Below are positions 20,927-31,220 of a stretch of DNA of 64,000 nucleotides, one piece after another (the first letter of the stretch is position 1; each line of letters opens with the position of its first letter). The stretch comes from Rhizoclosmatium globosum (taxonomy: Eukaryota > Chytridiomycota > Chytridiomycetes > Chytridiales > Chytriomycetaceae): contig MCGO01000040.1 in the NCBI GenBank assembly GCA_002104985.1, positions 124,001 through 188,000 of the forward strand, written 5' to 3'. Under the pieces are notes generated by a model. The model saw nothing but the letters and a program-made list of their open reading frames with translations. It was not told the DNA's origin and searched no databases. The position numbers and the translations under genes were made by a program.

Positions 20927-22090
20927 TCATAGTCGCAATTCGCGATTTGCCTGAGTCTCCAGGACTTTCCAGGACCCCTTCCTTTCTGCAAATATAATGC
21001 ATGTTGCAAATGGCGATGGCTGCTTCAGGTCCATTACTGGCAAATGCTTGATCAACTCACAGCCTTCAATGTTTACATCATTATAAAAAGAAGCCCAATT
21101 CGTGACGAAGCCAATACGTTTCGGTATCTTCCAGTCTTGTCCAAAGGGTGCTGTTGTAATTTGTCTTTTTAGGACTTGACCCGCTATGGATTCTCGAATC
21201 AGAGAGGCCGAGGAAAAGTCTTCACGCTGATAGTACAACACTGTGAGATAATTTCCGAAATGCACATTTGTAACATTTTGAACACGATTGCGAGTGTTAA
21301 CCGCCATACTGCCATAATCGCATTGTGTTTTCGTCAAGAACCAGCTAACGAAGCAGTCATTTGTCGAAACGAAGCCACTCTTCCTCGAAGCCTGAGCTTT
21401 TTGTTCTTGGATCCATTCAGGCGAAGGTCCTTCCACAATTCCCCAGACTGACTTTCCATAGACGAGTGAAACTAAAGTATCCCGAACTGTTGCAGCCAAC
21501 ACACAGGCAACAATTCCAATAAGTGAACCAAAAACAGGCAGACCCATGTTTTCATCTTTCCGCAAATCGACAGCAACGTCCGGAAGAAGATCCCAAACAT
21601 CACTCTGATAACTCTTGACACGGTCAAACACCATTCGATAAGGAGAAACGGAGGTATTGAGCATATTGTATAGAGAATAATAACAATGGCCATCTCCAAT
21701 GCCGTGACAAAGTGCAAAATAGAGGGCAAATTGAGTTCGGGATGGGTGTTGAAGAATCGCAACACGAAACACGGCGCCATATGAAGCAAGACATTCCGCG
21801 GCATTAGGCACTGAAAGCTTCGGCAGTTTACCAACAGTGTTGCAAATCGTACTGAATTCGTCATCAGCACTAATGGAAACATTACCATACACTTGAAAGT
21901 GATCATCCAAGTTCAAAGCGAATAACGTTCCAGCATCTATGCAAGGTACTTTGAATTGGATATGCGCTCCTTTCTCATTGGGTAAATGAAACCTTCCAGC
22001 CAGAAACGGGTTACAGTGGATAATCTCCTCTACCCTTTCACGTATCCTTCTGATTGGCGCCACGCCCTTATAGAACGTGACACTTTCCAT
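20927..22090 (-). CDS. HxxxDG acyltransferase-like protein, copy 2
   Basis: 387 residues from ATG 22090. It has the same ordered motifs as its neighbour: NPFLAGRFH, HGIGDG with CYYSLYNML, a central hydrophobic segment (IGIVACVLAATV), STNDCFVSWFL, VNTRNRVQN with HFGNY, and GFVTNWASFY near the end. The conserved HxxxDG His is expected to deprotonate the acyl acceptor. Similarity to copy 1 extends about 20 codons upstream of the ATG (LSRSEQSVAGRQLPS against the equivalent part of copy 1), but that stretch has no ATG before an in-frame TGA near 22165. Either a short 5' exon was missed or this copy starts late. Only about 100 bp separate it from the UPF0643 gene upstream, transcribed in the same direction. 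Confidence 0.73.
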   Translation of the reverse strand: MESVTFYKGVAPIRRIRERVEEIIHCNPFLAGRFHLPNEKGAHIQFKVPCIDAGTLFALNLDDHFQVYGNVSISADDEFSTICNTVGKLPKLSVPNAAECLASYGAVFRVAILQHPSRTQFALYFALCHGIGDGHCYYSLYNMLNTSVSPYRMVFDRVKSYQSDVWDLLPDVAVDLRKDENMGLPVFGSLIGIVACVLAATVRDTLVSLVYGKSVWGIVEGPSPEWIQEQKAQASRKSGFVSTNDCFVSWFLTKTQCDYGSMAVNTRNRVQNVTNVHFGNYLTVLYYQREDFSSASLIRESIAGQVLKRQITTAPFGQDWKIPKRIGFVTNWASFYNDVNIEGCELIKHLPVMDLKQPSPFATCIIFAERKGSWKVLETQANRELRL

Positions 22091-22191
22091 GGAAGGAAGC
22101 TGACGCCCGGCGACCGATTGTTCGCTGCGCGAAAGGTTATACGTTTTGGGGATCGAAGGTTTGGAAGTTCAAAAAAGAACTTAAATTTATT

Positions 22192-22875
22192 CTATAATTG
22201 CGTTAAGTGGAAAACAGTCTCGCCCTTGTTCTTGACCAAACTCCAACGCTCAAGAGTGTAAGACTCATACATCCTCGAGGCCAATGACATTGCTAAAAGG
22301 TGGTAAGGTTTCTTGGTTGCTTGTCGAGCGAAATCCCTCGATGACCAAATACAACTTGCAAGACATTCCCGCTTTTCATTCAGAGATCCATACCAATATT
22401 TCAACAATCCACCGCTCTCGAGTGCTTCTGTGTGAGCCAAATGATCCGCATCATACAACGCTTTTGCGTCAGCATCCACTTTTCGTACTGATCGGAACGC
22501 GACAATATACCAATCTCCTTCTTCCTCTGCACCAAGTAACTCAGCAACTTCGTTCCAGTTGAATACTTCTGGAATAGGTACATGGAAATAGTCTTCCGTA
22601 ATTGCATGGAAATGATCGAGGCCACGTTCTGCAAGTGCGAGATCGACAGGTCTGATTCTCAGCGATGAAGAGAGGTCAGATGTTGGGGGATGTATTGTGG
22701 AGTTTCTGATAACTGCTCCTTGGTCTTTGAGAGACTGTTCAACGGATCCGTTCGGGCGTTGTGTTGAGTACAGTAATTTATAGAGTGTCTCCAAGGAGGT
22801 TGTAGCGTTTAAAGCCGCAAACTGTTGTTCTTGGGTTTGGTGTTCATACTGAGATTGTGTTTCGAAGTCAGTCAT
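22192..22875 (-). CDS. UPF0643 family protein (conserved fungal, function unknown)
   Basis: A single exon of 227 residues. The central and C-terminal part carries the family's typical string of motifs: WYIVAFRSVRK, DADHLAHTEALESGGLLKYW (with YG after it), ECLASCIWSSRDFARQATKK, and YESYTLERWSLVKNKG. The N-terminal 60 residues are Gln-rich and variable. The family is conserved in fungi without an assigned biochemical role. The fold is probably related to small alpha/beta-barrel proteins, but that is inference. The ATG at 22875 is the first in frame and is followed by a polar leader with no targeting signal. Confidence 0.85.
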   Translation of the reverse strand: MTDFETQSQYEHQTQEQQFAALNATTSLETLYKLLYSTQRPNGSVEQSLKDQGAVIRNSTIHPPTSDLSSSLRIRPVDLALAERGLDHFHAITEDYFHVPIPEVFNWNEVAELLGAEEEGDWYIVAFRSVRKVDADAKALYDADHLAHTEALESGGLLKYWYGSLNEKRECLASCIWSSRDFARQATKKPYHLLAMSLASRMYESYTLERWSLVKNKGETVFHLTQL

Positions 22876-23125
22876 CGTTGAGGAGTTTTTTCGTTGAGAA
22901 TAGACGAAAGGATTCTTGACGATTGATTGCTTTAATGGGAGGAAATTGCGTATTGTGCACGGGTGGCCGTTGTTTGGTATCGCGTCATCGCATGCTGGCC
23001 ACCGAAAATCATTTCTCTGATTATATTTCCTTTAACCTTTAATAGTGTATTTGTTATCCAGTGGATCTGCAATAAACGAACCTGTCAAAAGACACAGACT
23101 TCCAATTTGTTATCCCCAAAAACGA

Positions 23126-23133
23126 TATATAAA
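23126..23133 (+). promoter_or_regulatory. TATA-like box upstream of the acyltransferase gene
   Basis: TATATAAA lies 33 bp before ATG 23166. The distance would imply a very short leader, so it may only be a fortuitous A/T run. Confidence 0.35.
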
Positions 23134-23165
23134 CGAGGTTAAAGACAGACACTGTTAGCAACAAC

Positions 23166-24236
23166 ATGTCCGATCGTACTAGCACTCCTCTATCCAAGAC
23201 AAATTCAATGGTTCGATGGCTACAGGCCATCGTGATGTACCTGGTGCTGTTACCCCTAAACTTGTACACTGCCTTTATGGAGTGGCCAGAGCTTAAATAT
23301 GGAGACTATAAACCACCATCGATATTGTTTGTGAGGTTTGTGAGTGCTCCGCTGCGCTGGTTGCTGCCGTTGCAAGGTATGCTCGAGAAAGTTGACAGTG
23401 GTCCAAACACTCACGTTTTCACAACAGACGAAGGCATGGAGGAAGTAATCAATATCATCAAACAAAACCCTAAACAGAAGCTGATTTTCATTGGGAACCA
23501 CTTGATTTACGGTGAGTTGCTGCGGCTGCGGAACTTGGTCACTGATGATGGATGTCAAGGCCTTGACGTCGTCTTTCTCGTCATTCATATCTATCTCGAA
23601 ACTGGGATTTATCTTCGTGGAATAGCCGACACGTTTCATTTCCAAATCCCCATCCATAAACACCTCGTTCAATGGTTTGGTGGTGTGAAGGGAACTGTTG
23701 AGAACTGCACGAAGCTTATGGAAGCTGGTCAGCCGATATTAATCCTCCCTGGTGGTGCAGAAGAGGTTGTGAAGGACTCACGGATTCCTCCATACACGTT
23801 GATTTGGAAAGACCGTACTGGGTTCGCGAAACTCTCAGTAAAGCATGGGTACAAAATAGTACCCTATGGAATCGTAGGACTGGAGGATATGGTCGTGCAT
23901 GCCTTTTCTATTCCCTTGAAGCCGTTTTTCGCGATACTGGGGGATCATCGATCGAAAGACAAGGTCTTCAATCCTGCTGCACACAAGACTTCTATTCCTC
24001 CTCCAGTTCCAGATATGCGACTGCCTGTTATTTATCCTTACTTGAGCTTTCAAAAGTCGTATCTCGTGTTTGGGGAAATTGTGGATGCAAGCGAGTATGA
24101 TCTGGACGATATTGAGAGTATTTATGCATTGCGGAACAGAGTGCGAAATGAGGTGGAGACAAGTATCAGGAAAGGGAGACAGATCCAATTTGTAGACCCA
24201 CAAAGATATTTGTGGAGGCGAGTGCTAGGCATTTAA
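23166..24236 (+). CDS. Membrane glycerolipid acyltransferase (PlsC/LPLAT, TMEM68-like)
   Basis: One exon, 356 residues. The N-terminus has a hydrophobic helix (AIVMYLVLLPLNLYTAFM). The acyltransferase core follows: GNHLIYGE fills the role of block I, with Glu where the classical HxxxxD has Asp, and LILPGGAEEVV is the LPxGGxxE-type block III shared by DGAT2, TMEM68 and plant phytyl-ester synthases. It continues LIWKDRTGFAKLSVKHG and IVPYGIVGLED. These proteins esterify acyl-CoA or acyl chains onto diacylglycerol or other alcohols in the ER. The exact substrate cannot be told. The gene is divergent from the UPF0643 gene with about 290 bp between starts. Confidence 0.87.
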   Translation: MSDRTSTPLSKTNSMVRWLQAIVMYLVLLPLNLYTAFMEWPELKYGDYKPPSILFVRFVSAPLRWLLPLQGMLEKVDSGPNTHVFTTDEGMEEVINIIKQNPKQKLIFIGNHLIYGELLRLRNLVTDDGCQGLDVVFLVIHIYLETGIYLRGIADTFHFQIPIHKHLVQWFGGVKGTVENCTKLMEAGQPILILPGGAEEVVKDSRIPPYTLIWKDRTGFAKLSVKHGYKIVPYGIVGLEDMVVHAFSIPLKPFFAILGDHRSKDKVFNPAAHKTSIPPPVPDMRLPVIYPYLSFQKSYLVFGEIVDASEYDLDDIESIYALRNRVRNEVETSIRKGRQIQFVDPQRYLWRRVLGI

Positions 24237-24242
24237 GGAGGT

Positions 24243-24350
24243 GGCATTACCAAAACTAAGTTAAATAAAGAGTTATGATGCATTTCATTTGCAGAGGGCA
24301 TTACCAAAACTATGTTAAATAAAGAGTTATGGGTGCATTTCATTTGCCAC
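24243..24350 (+). repeat. 54-bp tandem duplication in a 3' region
   Basis: Two copies, about 90 percent identical, each beginning GGCATTACCAAAACTA, containing TTAAATAAAGAGTTATG and ending CATTTCATTTGC. The period is 54 bp (24243 and 24297). Each copy carries one AATAAA, so the acyltransferase transcript has duplicated candidate polyadenylation signals. Confidence 0.85.
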
Positions 24351-24401
24351 AGCATGTAGTCTTTTCTTTCCACAAATTCGGACACCAACTGACCCACATC
24401 A

Positions 24402-27018
24402 ATGAAGATCGTCTTTGGCTCAACAGTTGCCAAAGGTACTTCCACGCACCTTCCAATTACTCTCTTCTAATTAAATGTATAGGATTCAGCAAATGCATCC
24501 AAAGTCTGGCCAAGATTGGCGACGACCTTTACATTGAACTGATGCCAGCCACGGCGCAAGGAAACGAAGGCGCCGTGAGAATCTTGAACTTTCTCTTTCG
24601 TTCTTTGGTCTTAAAACGAAGTTAGATGCTCTTGTACACGGTGAATCTGGCACGGACGGGCTTCCTCAAACTGGCGCTGCTTCCTTCTTTCTTTGACGAA
24701 TACGACACGGGATCAGAGAGACCGCTGCATTTTAAAGTGCTGCTCAAGGTTGGCTGCTTGTTGTTTGCTTGTTGTTGAGCGGGGGAGCTGGTTGCTGACT
24801 GCCCATCACAGACAATGACAAACATATTCAAAACTAAGGCTGGATATGTCGACTTGATTGAAAAGTGTGTGTTCCGTCTATTGGAAGGCGGGGCGGATGA
24901 TGTTGAATTACATGGAGACAGATTGGTTGTGGAATTGCACTGCAAATACGGTTCGTTTCGTCTGCGAGGTTGTGAAATACTAACAACTCGATAAAGGCGT
25001 TAGGAAAATATATCAGCTGCACTACCAGGCTACCGAGCCCCTGAAAGCCGCGTTCTCGAAACAAATCTGCACTAGTACCTTTTCTGCATCACCGAAAATC
25101 ATTCAAGACTGGTTGGCCTTCTTTTCGTACAAATTAGATGAAGTTTCAATTGGTTGTATCACGACGCCAGGAGAGGCAGGGGATAATCGGCGGGTGTTGA
25201 TCAAGAGTTTCTCAGAAGATGTTCCAAGTGGACCAAGTCAAGGAACGCAGGGTGAAGCAGGTGAGACAATGTGACGTATGTGACAAAATATACCAATGCT
25301 ATGATACTAGATCCTTTGAAACGCAGCTTGTCAACTGAAATTTCTGTTGATTTTGACGACTTTGATTCGTTTGAAGTATATGACGACGTGGAAGTAACGT
25401 TCAGCTTAAAAGACCTTAAAACGGCCCTTGCCTTTTCTGATGCAATTGGACAGTCGATTGAAGCACATTTTATTGGACCTGGACAACCCATCATCTTGTC
25501 AACCACGCAGCCAAACATCTTCTCTGCTGATTTTGTGCTTGCAACCAATACATTTGGCTCTGGCACATCGCAACAGTCTTCTGAACAAAGCGTAAAACAG
25601 CCAACATCATCCGCATCCTCATCTTACAAACCCAAGCCATCGCCTCCATCTTTCTCTCATCAAGAACGTGGGCCTACACTCAAAAACACACGGCAACAAA
25701 ATGTATCAGTGAAAAGCGAACCCCAACATCAAGCATACGACGACGATGACGACGGACAACCCCTGTTTTCCCAATCCTCACAACAATACCAACCGGGATT
25801 CAATAACGCCACCCACATCCGCCGTGAAAGCACAGTCAGCACAGCTACAAGCAGCACGCGAATTGTGGCTCCAAAACGCCAGAAACGCGACCATTTCCTT
25901 GTGGAAGATTCTCGGTCTCCTGTCAGTTCTGTTGGCAGTAGCAGTGTGAACGTTCCGTTATCGAGCGTTCGAAGCGCGAAAGGGTTTGGGAGTGGGTCCT
26001 ATGTCGCGAATACAGCTCGGAGTCGTATCTTCGAAGAGGATGACGATGACGAAGATGAAGAAGTTCCGCTGATGAAGCCAGACCGGTTTCGGAAAAGTGT
26101 GGGTGGTGGTCTTGTAGGTACTGTTGATGTTGGTGTAGGAATCCAGGATGACGATCCTACACAGGATCCAGGAGAGGAACAAGTTGATGAGATGCAGTTT
26201 GATGAAGACTTTGACTGGAATGATGCGATTCGGGCGTCTCAGGCTGCTGAAGTTCAGTTTGGAGCTTCTCAGGCTATGCATGTGGACATTCAGGATGAAG
26301 AAGAGACGTGTGAAGAAGATGAAGAGGAGGAGGAGGAAGAAGAGGAAGAAGAGGAGTTTGGGGAGGACTTTGTTCCACCTTCGCCTAAAGCTGGAGACGC
26401 TGCAGCTGCACAAAGTCGAAGGACGTCTTTGTTGAAGATCAAGAATGCAAATGCTGGAGGACCGCTTGATGGGGGCTCTGGATCAAGTGGGAAAAAATCT
26501 GCCGAAACAACTGCTGGAAGTGGAAGGACACCCGTCGTGGCGCGGACAGTAGGCCTTGAATCATTCATGATTGGAAATCAATCTTTAGGATCCAAAAGTG
26601 CTGCATCTGTGGTAATTTGGTTGCTTTTCCCAGTTCTCTGTTTTGCATTAAATTGAAGTCTCTCCCAGGCACCACCAAGTCTTGGAATGAGCACAATAGG
26701 AGTACGTCTATCGAATTAATTTCTCAGTAGTAACATCACTCACGTTTTTATTTAGTCGATGCAACCAGTGTCCTCCTATGCAAAACGATTCCAAATGAGT
26801 CAATCGAGTCAGTCAATGCGGATTGAGATGGAGCACGAAACATCCGATGCGTCCATGGGACAAGATTCTTTGGATCGTGAAAATACGAATGCATCTAGTT
26901 TCGTTGAGCCCACACCCAAACGATCACCGCACAGGATTGTCAATAAGGTAAGAGAGGTTAAACGAGGAATGACTTTACTGATAATCCACCATAGTATAAG
27001 GGCAACAACAAACGATAG
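24402..27018 (+). CDS. rad9: DNA-damage checkpoint clamp subunit Rad9
   Basis: Nine exons join to 733 residues: 24402-24435, 24483-24574, 24626-24748, 24812-24950, 24997-25260, 25311-26611, 26669-26701, 26756-26947, 26995-27018. Rad9 pairs with Rad1 and Hus1 to form the 9-1-1 ring that activates ATR/Rad3 signalling. The PCNA-like part matches Rad9 in order: FSKCIQSLAKIGDDLYIEL, TVNLARTGFLKLALLPSFFD, LIEKCVFRLLEGG, LVVELHCKYGVRKIYQLHY, FSLKDLKTALAFSD and FSADFVLATN. The tail after residue 300 is long, Ser/Gln-rich and strongly acidic, including an uninterrupted Asp/Glu tract near 26310-26360, as expected for the disordered phospho-tail. The first exon is only 34 nt and the last 24 nt. Start chosen at the ATG that gives MKIVFGSTVAKG. 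Confidence 0.92.
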
Positions 27019-27274
27019 AAGCGAACTGGCTGCGGAAACCAGAAAGAAAAAAGGGAGAGATGGATTGCGAAATTCGAAAATAGAAAATTTTTGCACTCGC
27101 ACCAACCTCTTTCTTTGGAAGGAAGCAATCGCAGCTAACCCTCACCAACCTAATTTGGAATTGAGTGCTTTTGAAACCCTCCTTGTTGCATGACGGAACC
27201 AAGTATGAGCAGCAACAACGGCGGCAGTGTGAGTGTGAGTGCGAGTACGAGTGGGCTGAGTGTGAGTGGATTGA

Positions 27275-29254
27275 ATGCGATCTCGCCTGGATCTAACCAA
27301 CCACGAATCCACTCAGGAACAAGCGCAACAGCCACGCGCCGCAGTCGCCCTCAGTCGCAGCGATCCCGCCTACATCGCCGCACTCGTGTCCGTTGCAAAG
27401 GCCGCTGTCATCAAACGAAAGACGACTGACGACTCGGCGGCTCAACCGCAGCAACAGCAACAACAACAACAACAGCAACAGCAACAACAAGTGCCGCCGC
27501 CAGAGAAGAGGCCCCGCCAACACTCCCAATTGCGCAATGTCGTGGCAAACTCGGATGGTGTGTTTGGTTGCCATTTCAATCTATCCTCAAAAACTATCAC
27601 TTACTTTGTTCTAGCAGAACCGCTGTCGCCCAATTGGTTGCTGAACAATCACAGCCAGCATCAGCAGCAAACGTTGAACAACCTTCTGCAGCTGCAGCAA
27701 CATCAACATCAACAACAACAACAAAGTCTTCCTCAGAATCAGCAGCAGATTCAACATCAAGGGCATCAGTTCAATCCTCTCTCTGTTCCACTTCCTGCAA
27801 ACTCTCCCCTTCACAATATATTCCAGTTGCAGCAACAGCATGCTCAACAACAGCAAGCTCAACAACAACAGCAACAGCAACAACAACAGCAGCAGCAGCA
27901 GCAACAGCTCCATCATCATCAACAACAACAAAACCATCAACAAAATCAGCAATACCAACAATACCAACAGTTTCAGCAACAGCAACATATTCAAGGCCAG
28001 AATGATGGCGGGTTACAGCGTTTGCTTGAATCTCCTAAAGAACATCAAGATGATTCCGAGAGCAATGGTTCTTTGAGACAACGGCAAAACTCGTTTGGAC
28101 AACATCAGCATCCAATGCTGCAACCAGCTATAGCCCATGGTATCAACACAAATGGCTATCAATCCAACCAATCTCTTCAGCAACAAGTTGCTACTGCTGC
28201 TGCTGCTCAACAGCGGTTTCCATTTAACGGCCACCAACTATACGTCAACGGAGCTGGTAACAATCAAGCCCCAAATTTGTCATCCCCCACTGCGCCTTCC
28301 TCCTCCTCAGTTATTGGAATCAACCCTTCCCTTACCCAACCACAAAACACGCTGCACCGCCCATATGAACAGCAATATATGGCAGTGCACCCTGGTTTCC
28401 ACCATCAACAGCAACAACAACAACAACAACAGCAACAGCAGCAGCAAAGTCAACAGTTTCTTCCAAATCCATCCCAACAGCAACACAAGCAATCACTTGC
28501 CAATTACTCAGAGACCCCTGCTTCCCCTGGGTTGATTGATACGACCAACTTGTTATCGTCTTCAAACAACCTCCAGTATCGCCAACAACACCAACAACAA
28601 CCGCAGCAAATCATTGCCATCCCCCAACAACACCAATCAAAACAAGAAGAAACAGTCACACCCCCAACAATCACAACTCCAACCACAACCACAAACTCTA
28701 CCATCAAACCCAAACGAAGCTACAAAAAGAAACAACCCTCCACAGACTCTCCAACCTCTCCAACAACCGCTTCTTCAACTTCCACAAAACAGCCCCGCGC
28801 CCGCATGAAATGGACCGACGACGAAACCCTCGCTCTCGGCGAAGGCATGTCCCAATACGGCACAAACTGGTCCGGCCTCCTCCTCGACCCGGCCTTCTCC
28901 ACCCGCCTCGCCCGCCGCACGCAAATGCAGTGTAAAGACAAAGCCGCCGTTGAAAAGGAGAAGCGGGTGAAGGAGGCGTTGAGGCAGGGTCGGGTTCCGA
29001 GTGTTGATGATTTGGGGGTTTGGAGGTATGCTTGTGATCGGAAGAGGACTTTTACGAAGGGTGGGGTTAGTGTTGTTGCTGTGCAGAGTGTTGGTGGTGC
29101 GGGTGCTGGTGGAGGAGGTGGTAATGTTGGGGTTGCGGATTTGGGTGTTGGGTTGGGTGTTGGGTTGGGTGTTGGGTATGCTGATAACGGTGGCGGTGTG
29201 GGTACGGGTGGAGCAGTTATTGAAGATGGGGACGAGGAAGACGATGCGGAGTAA
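27275..29254 (+). CDS. Gln-rich protein with C-terminal telobox-like Myb/SANT domain
   Basis: A frame of about 640-659 residues. Long poly-Gln and Gln/His-rich blocks fill residues 60-430. Near the C-terminus lies one Myb repeat: KWTDDETLALGEGMSQYG, then NWSGLLLD and RTQMQCKDKAAVEKEKR. The KDK following RTQ resembles the telobox of Tbf1/Taz1/TRF-type telomere-repeat or promoter-binding proteins. The final 60 residues are Gly-rich and then acidic. A 57-nt segment at 27558-27614 has intron ends (G|GTGTGT...TTCTAG) and contains no stop, so it may be an intron that preserves frame. The ATG at 27275 is the first in this frame. The gene lies directly after RAD9 on the same strand. A telomere or rDNA-promoter role is inference from the Myb subtype. 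Confidence 0.75.
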   Translation: MRSRLDLTNHESTQEQAQQPRAAVALSRSDPAYIAALVSVAKAAVIKRKTTDDSAAQPQQQQQQQQQQQQQQVPPPEKRPRQHSQLRNVVANSDGVFGCHFNLSSKTITYFVLAEPLSPNWLLNNHSQHQQQTLNNLLQLQQHQHQQQQQSLPQNQQQIQHQGHQFNPLSVPLPANSPLHNIFQLQQQHAQQQQAQQQQQQQQQQQQQQQQLHHHQQQQNHQQNQQYQQYQQFQQQQHIQGQNDGGLQRLLESPKEHQDDSESNGSLRQRQNSFGQHQHPMLQPAIAHGINTNGYQSNQSLQQQVATAAAAQQRFPFNGHQLYVNGAGNNQAPNLSSPTAPSSSSVIGINPSLTQPQNTLHRPYEQQYMAVHPGFHHQQQQQQQQQQQQQQSQQFLPNPSQQQHKQSLANYSETPASPGLIDTTNLLSSSNNLQYRQQHQQQPQQIIAIPQQHQSKQEETVTPPTITTPTTTTNSTIKPKRSYKKKQPSTDSPTSPTTASSTSTKQPRARMKWTDDETLALGEGMSQYGTNWSGLLLDPAFSTRLARRTQMQCKDKAAVEKEKRVKEALRQGRVPSVDDLGVWRYACDRKRTFTKGGVSVVAVQSVGGAGAGGGGGNVGVADLGVGLGVGLGVGYADNGGGVGTGGAVIEDGDEEDDAE

Positions 29255-31220
29255 GGGTTTAACGGAGTTTTTTTTTTTGTTTTCTTGTAAGTATGTTTGT
29301 AGACATTTCTTTCGTTATTCTTGGGCGTTGGCAGTACCATGCTGTAACTGCCACTTTATCGCTTTTCTTTCGTTTTGGTTTGGCTGTATGATACAAGTAC
29401 TTTTATGTTGTGTATAAAGAGTTTGTATTTCACTCATTTTTCGTAAATTACTTTGTTTTCCATAATAAAAAGACAGCAAATAATACTGTGTACAGCTTCC
29501 CTCCCTTCTTGACTCAGCTTTATCCTCATCGACAGTCGAGTCGGGTACGCGTGAATATCGTCGACGTAAAGCTTTCAAATTGTTAACTTAATTGTAATAT
29601 CAACCGTAGTAAGTAGCTGAACTCAGTTTTAGTGTTGTTCGCGTTGTTTAAGTTATAGAATCCTTGAAACCGTGTTCAATACTTTGAAGGGACAAGGTAT
29701 GACAGTTTTTCTTTGTTGAGAGCCTGTGCTTTAATAATATCAGAAAGATCCAGATCTCATATGAAGTTAAGACTCTGACGAAGGTAAGTGGCAGCACGAG
29801 GGAGAAATAAACTGACAGGACACTCTCTAGAGACATTGCAGGACTTTCCGCTATTATCGGTATGCCAAGATAATGCTTTGTCGGAATCCTCTATGGGAGA
29901 CCTGGATAGCTGGAGCTGCTGGCAGCTAGTGAGCGTGGTGTGGATGGAGACGCTTTCGCCAATGGGCGACCAGGAAGTTACGAAGGACACAACATAACAT
30001 AACGGATTGGTTCTTAGAGTGGGGCATCGAAACTTTGGTAGTGGGGTCGAGGCCATGAGTGATTCAAGGAATGTCGTTTTCATTGAATAGATTGTTCGAG
30101 ATTCGGTGAGTGTATTGTACTTTCGCTCAAGGCGTCGTGACGAACTGGGTCAAGAATGTGCTCAACGCTTTGAAGAGTGTAACGAAAATCAGCGGAAATA
30201 CATGTTGAGTGCTTCTTGGAGGAAGTAGTCGTTCTGGACACGAAGTAAGACCTAATCCATCCATGGGTTGTATTTGCACATGTGGCCAGCTGAGTATATA
30301 CCAACATCAGTCTCGTGGCGACCAGAGAGTACCGAATGATATGCAGTCAAGCTTCTTACCAGCATCACCACACGGAAAGATGGCTCATGTCATTCACGGA
30401 GTATTTTCGAGCAGCCAGGGCAAAGAAATAGATGAGAGTACCAGTTGTAGCCAACATTATCGATGCTGCAGCTAGTGGCGACATGACTGTTGAGAAACAG
30501 AATCCGGAATACGTTTAGAGTCTGAGCTGGACGTCATTGAGATGGAAAGCTGCGGGTTATTGGGTTTTAGAATCAGATATGGGCATAGATACTACTAATA
30601 AAGCAAGCAAACCTCATTGACGCTCTTGGCACTAGCTGCTGTAGCATTGACAGTACCGCGCATCACCATAAGAGACAGCAGGAAGCAGTAGAACTCGCAA
30701 CAATCTGCAACGATTCTGAAGGGTTTTGTTTTGGATGGGGTGCGTTAAAGCGGGAATTGAAGCGGGATTTCAATTCCAACAAAAAGCGTGCAAGATATAA
30801 AAACCTTGAAGTTTTATTACACTACAGTAGACGCAGGTATTGCAAGAAAGGAGGGTATGTTGATTTTCACTTCAGATACAGTTTTGCCCTCCATTTCCTC
30901 GCGTTCGGACACGTTTTTTGCGCTCTGTCCGACTGACAATTCATTTGTAAAGATTTTTTGCACACCCAAACAAACAGCTATAAATATCCACCTCAGAATC
31001 CTCTCAGTCTCTCAAAAGCCACTGCCCTCTCCTGCTCCAAGCTCTGTTTCATCGCAGTTCGACCAGCAAGCCACTATGGTTCCAATGCCTTATACCAGCA
31101 TACTGTCTCACAAACTGATACCTCTCCAAGGAGTCTCCAGTCTAAGTCACTCCATCAATTCAAACGCTGTCACCACTGTGCACCTTTGCTCATCAATCAT
31201 GCCACTGTTCTTTGCTGCAG
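29255..31220. other. Gene-poor spacer, first part
   Basis: Nearly 2 kb with no gene I can support. Short frames at 29757-30083 (minus) and 30788-31441 (plus) lack motifs, conserved composition or splice logic. TATA-like sequences occur near 30795 and 30978, and a C/T-rich stretch follows the second one, so an unannotated short transcript starting near 31010 is possible. Confidence 0.4.

Noticed and set aside
27611..27994. Leu-rich minus-strand frame resembling a membrane protein
   Set aside because: It is the antisense of the CAG/CAA poly-Gln tract (CTG reads Leu), so the hydrophobicity is an artefact.
29757..30307. Two consecutive minus-strand frames that might be exons of one gene
   Set aside because: No splice signals link them in frame and composition is Ser/Thr-rich noise.
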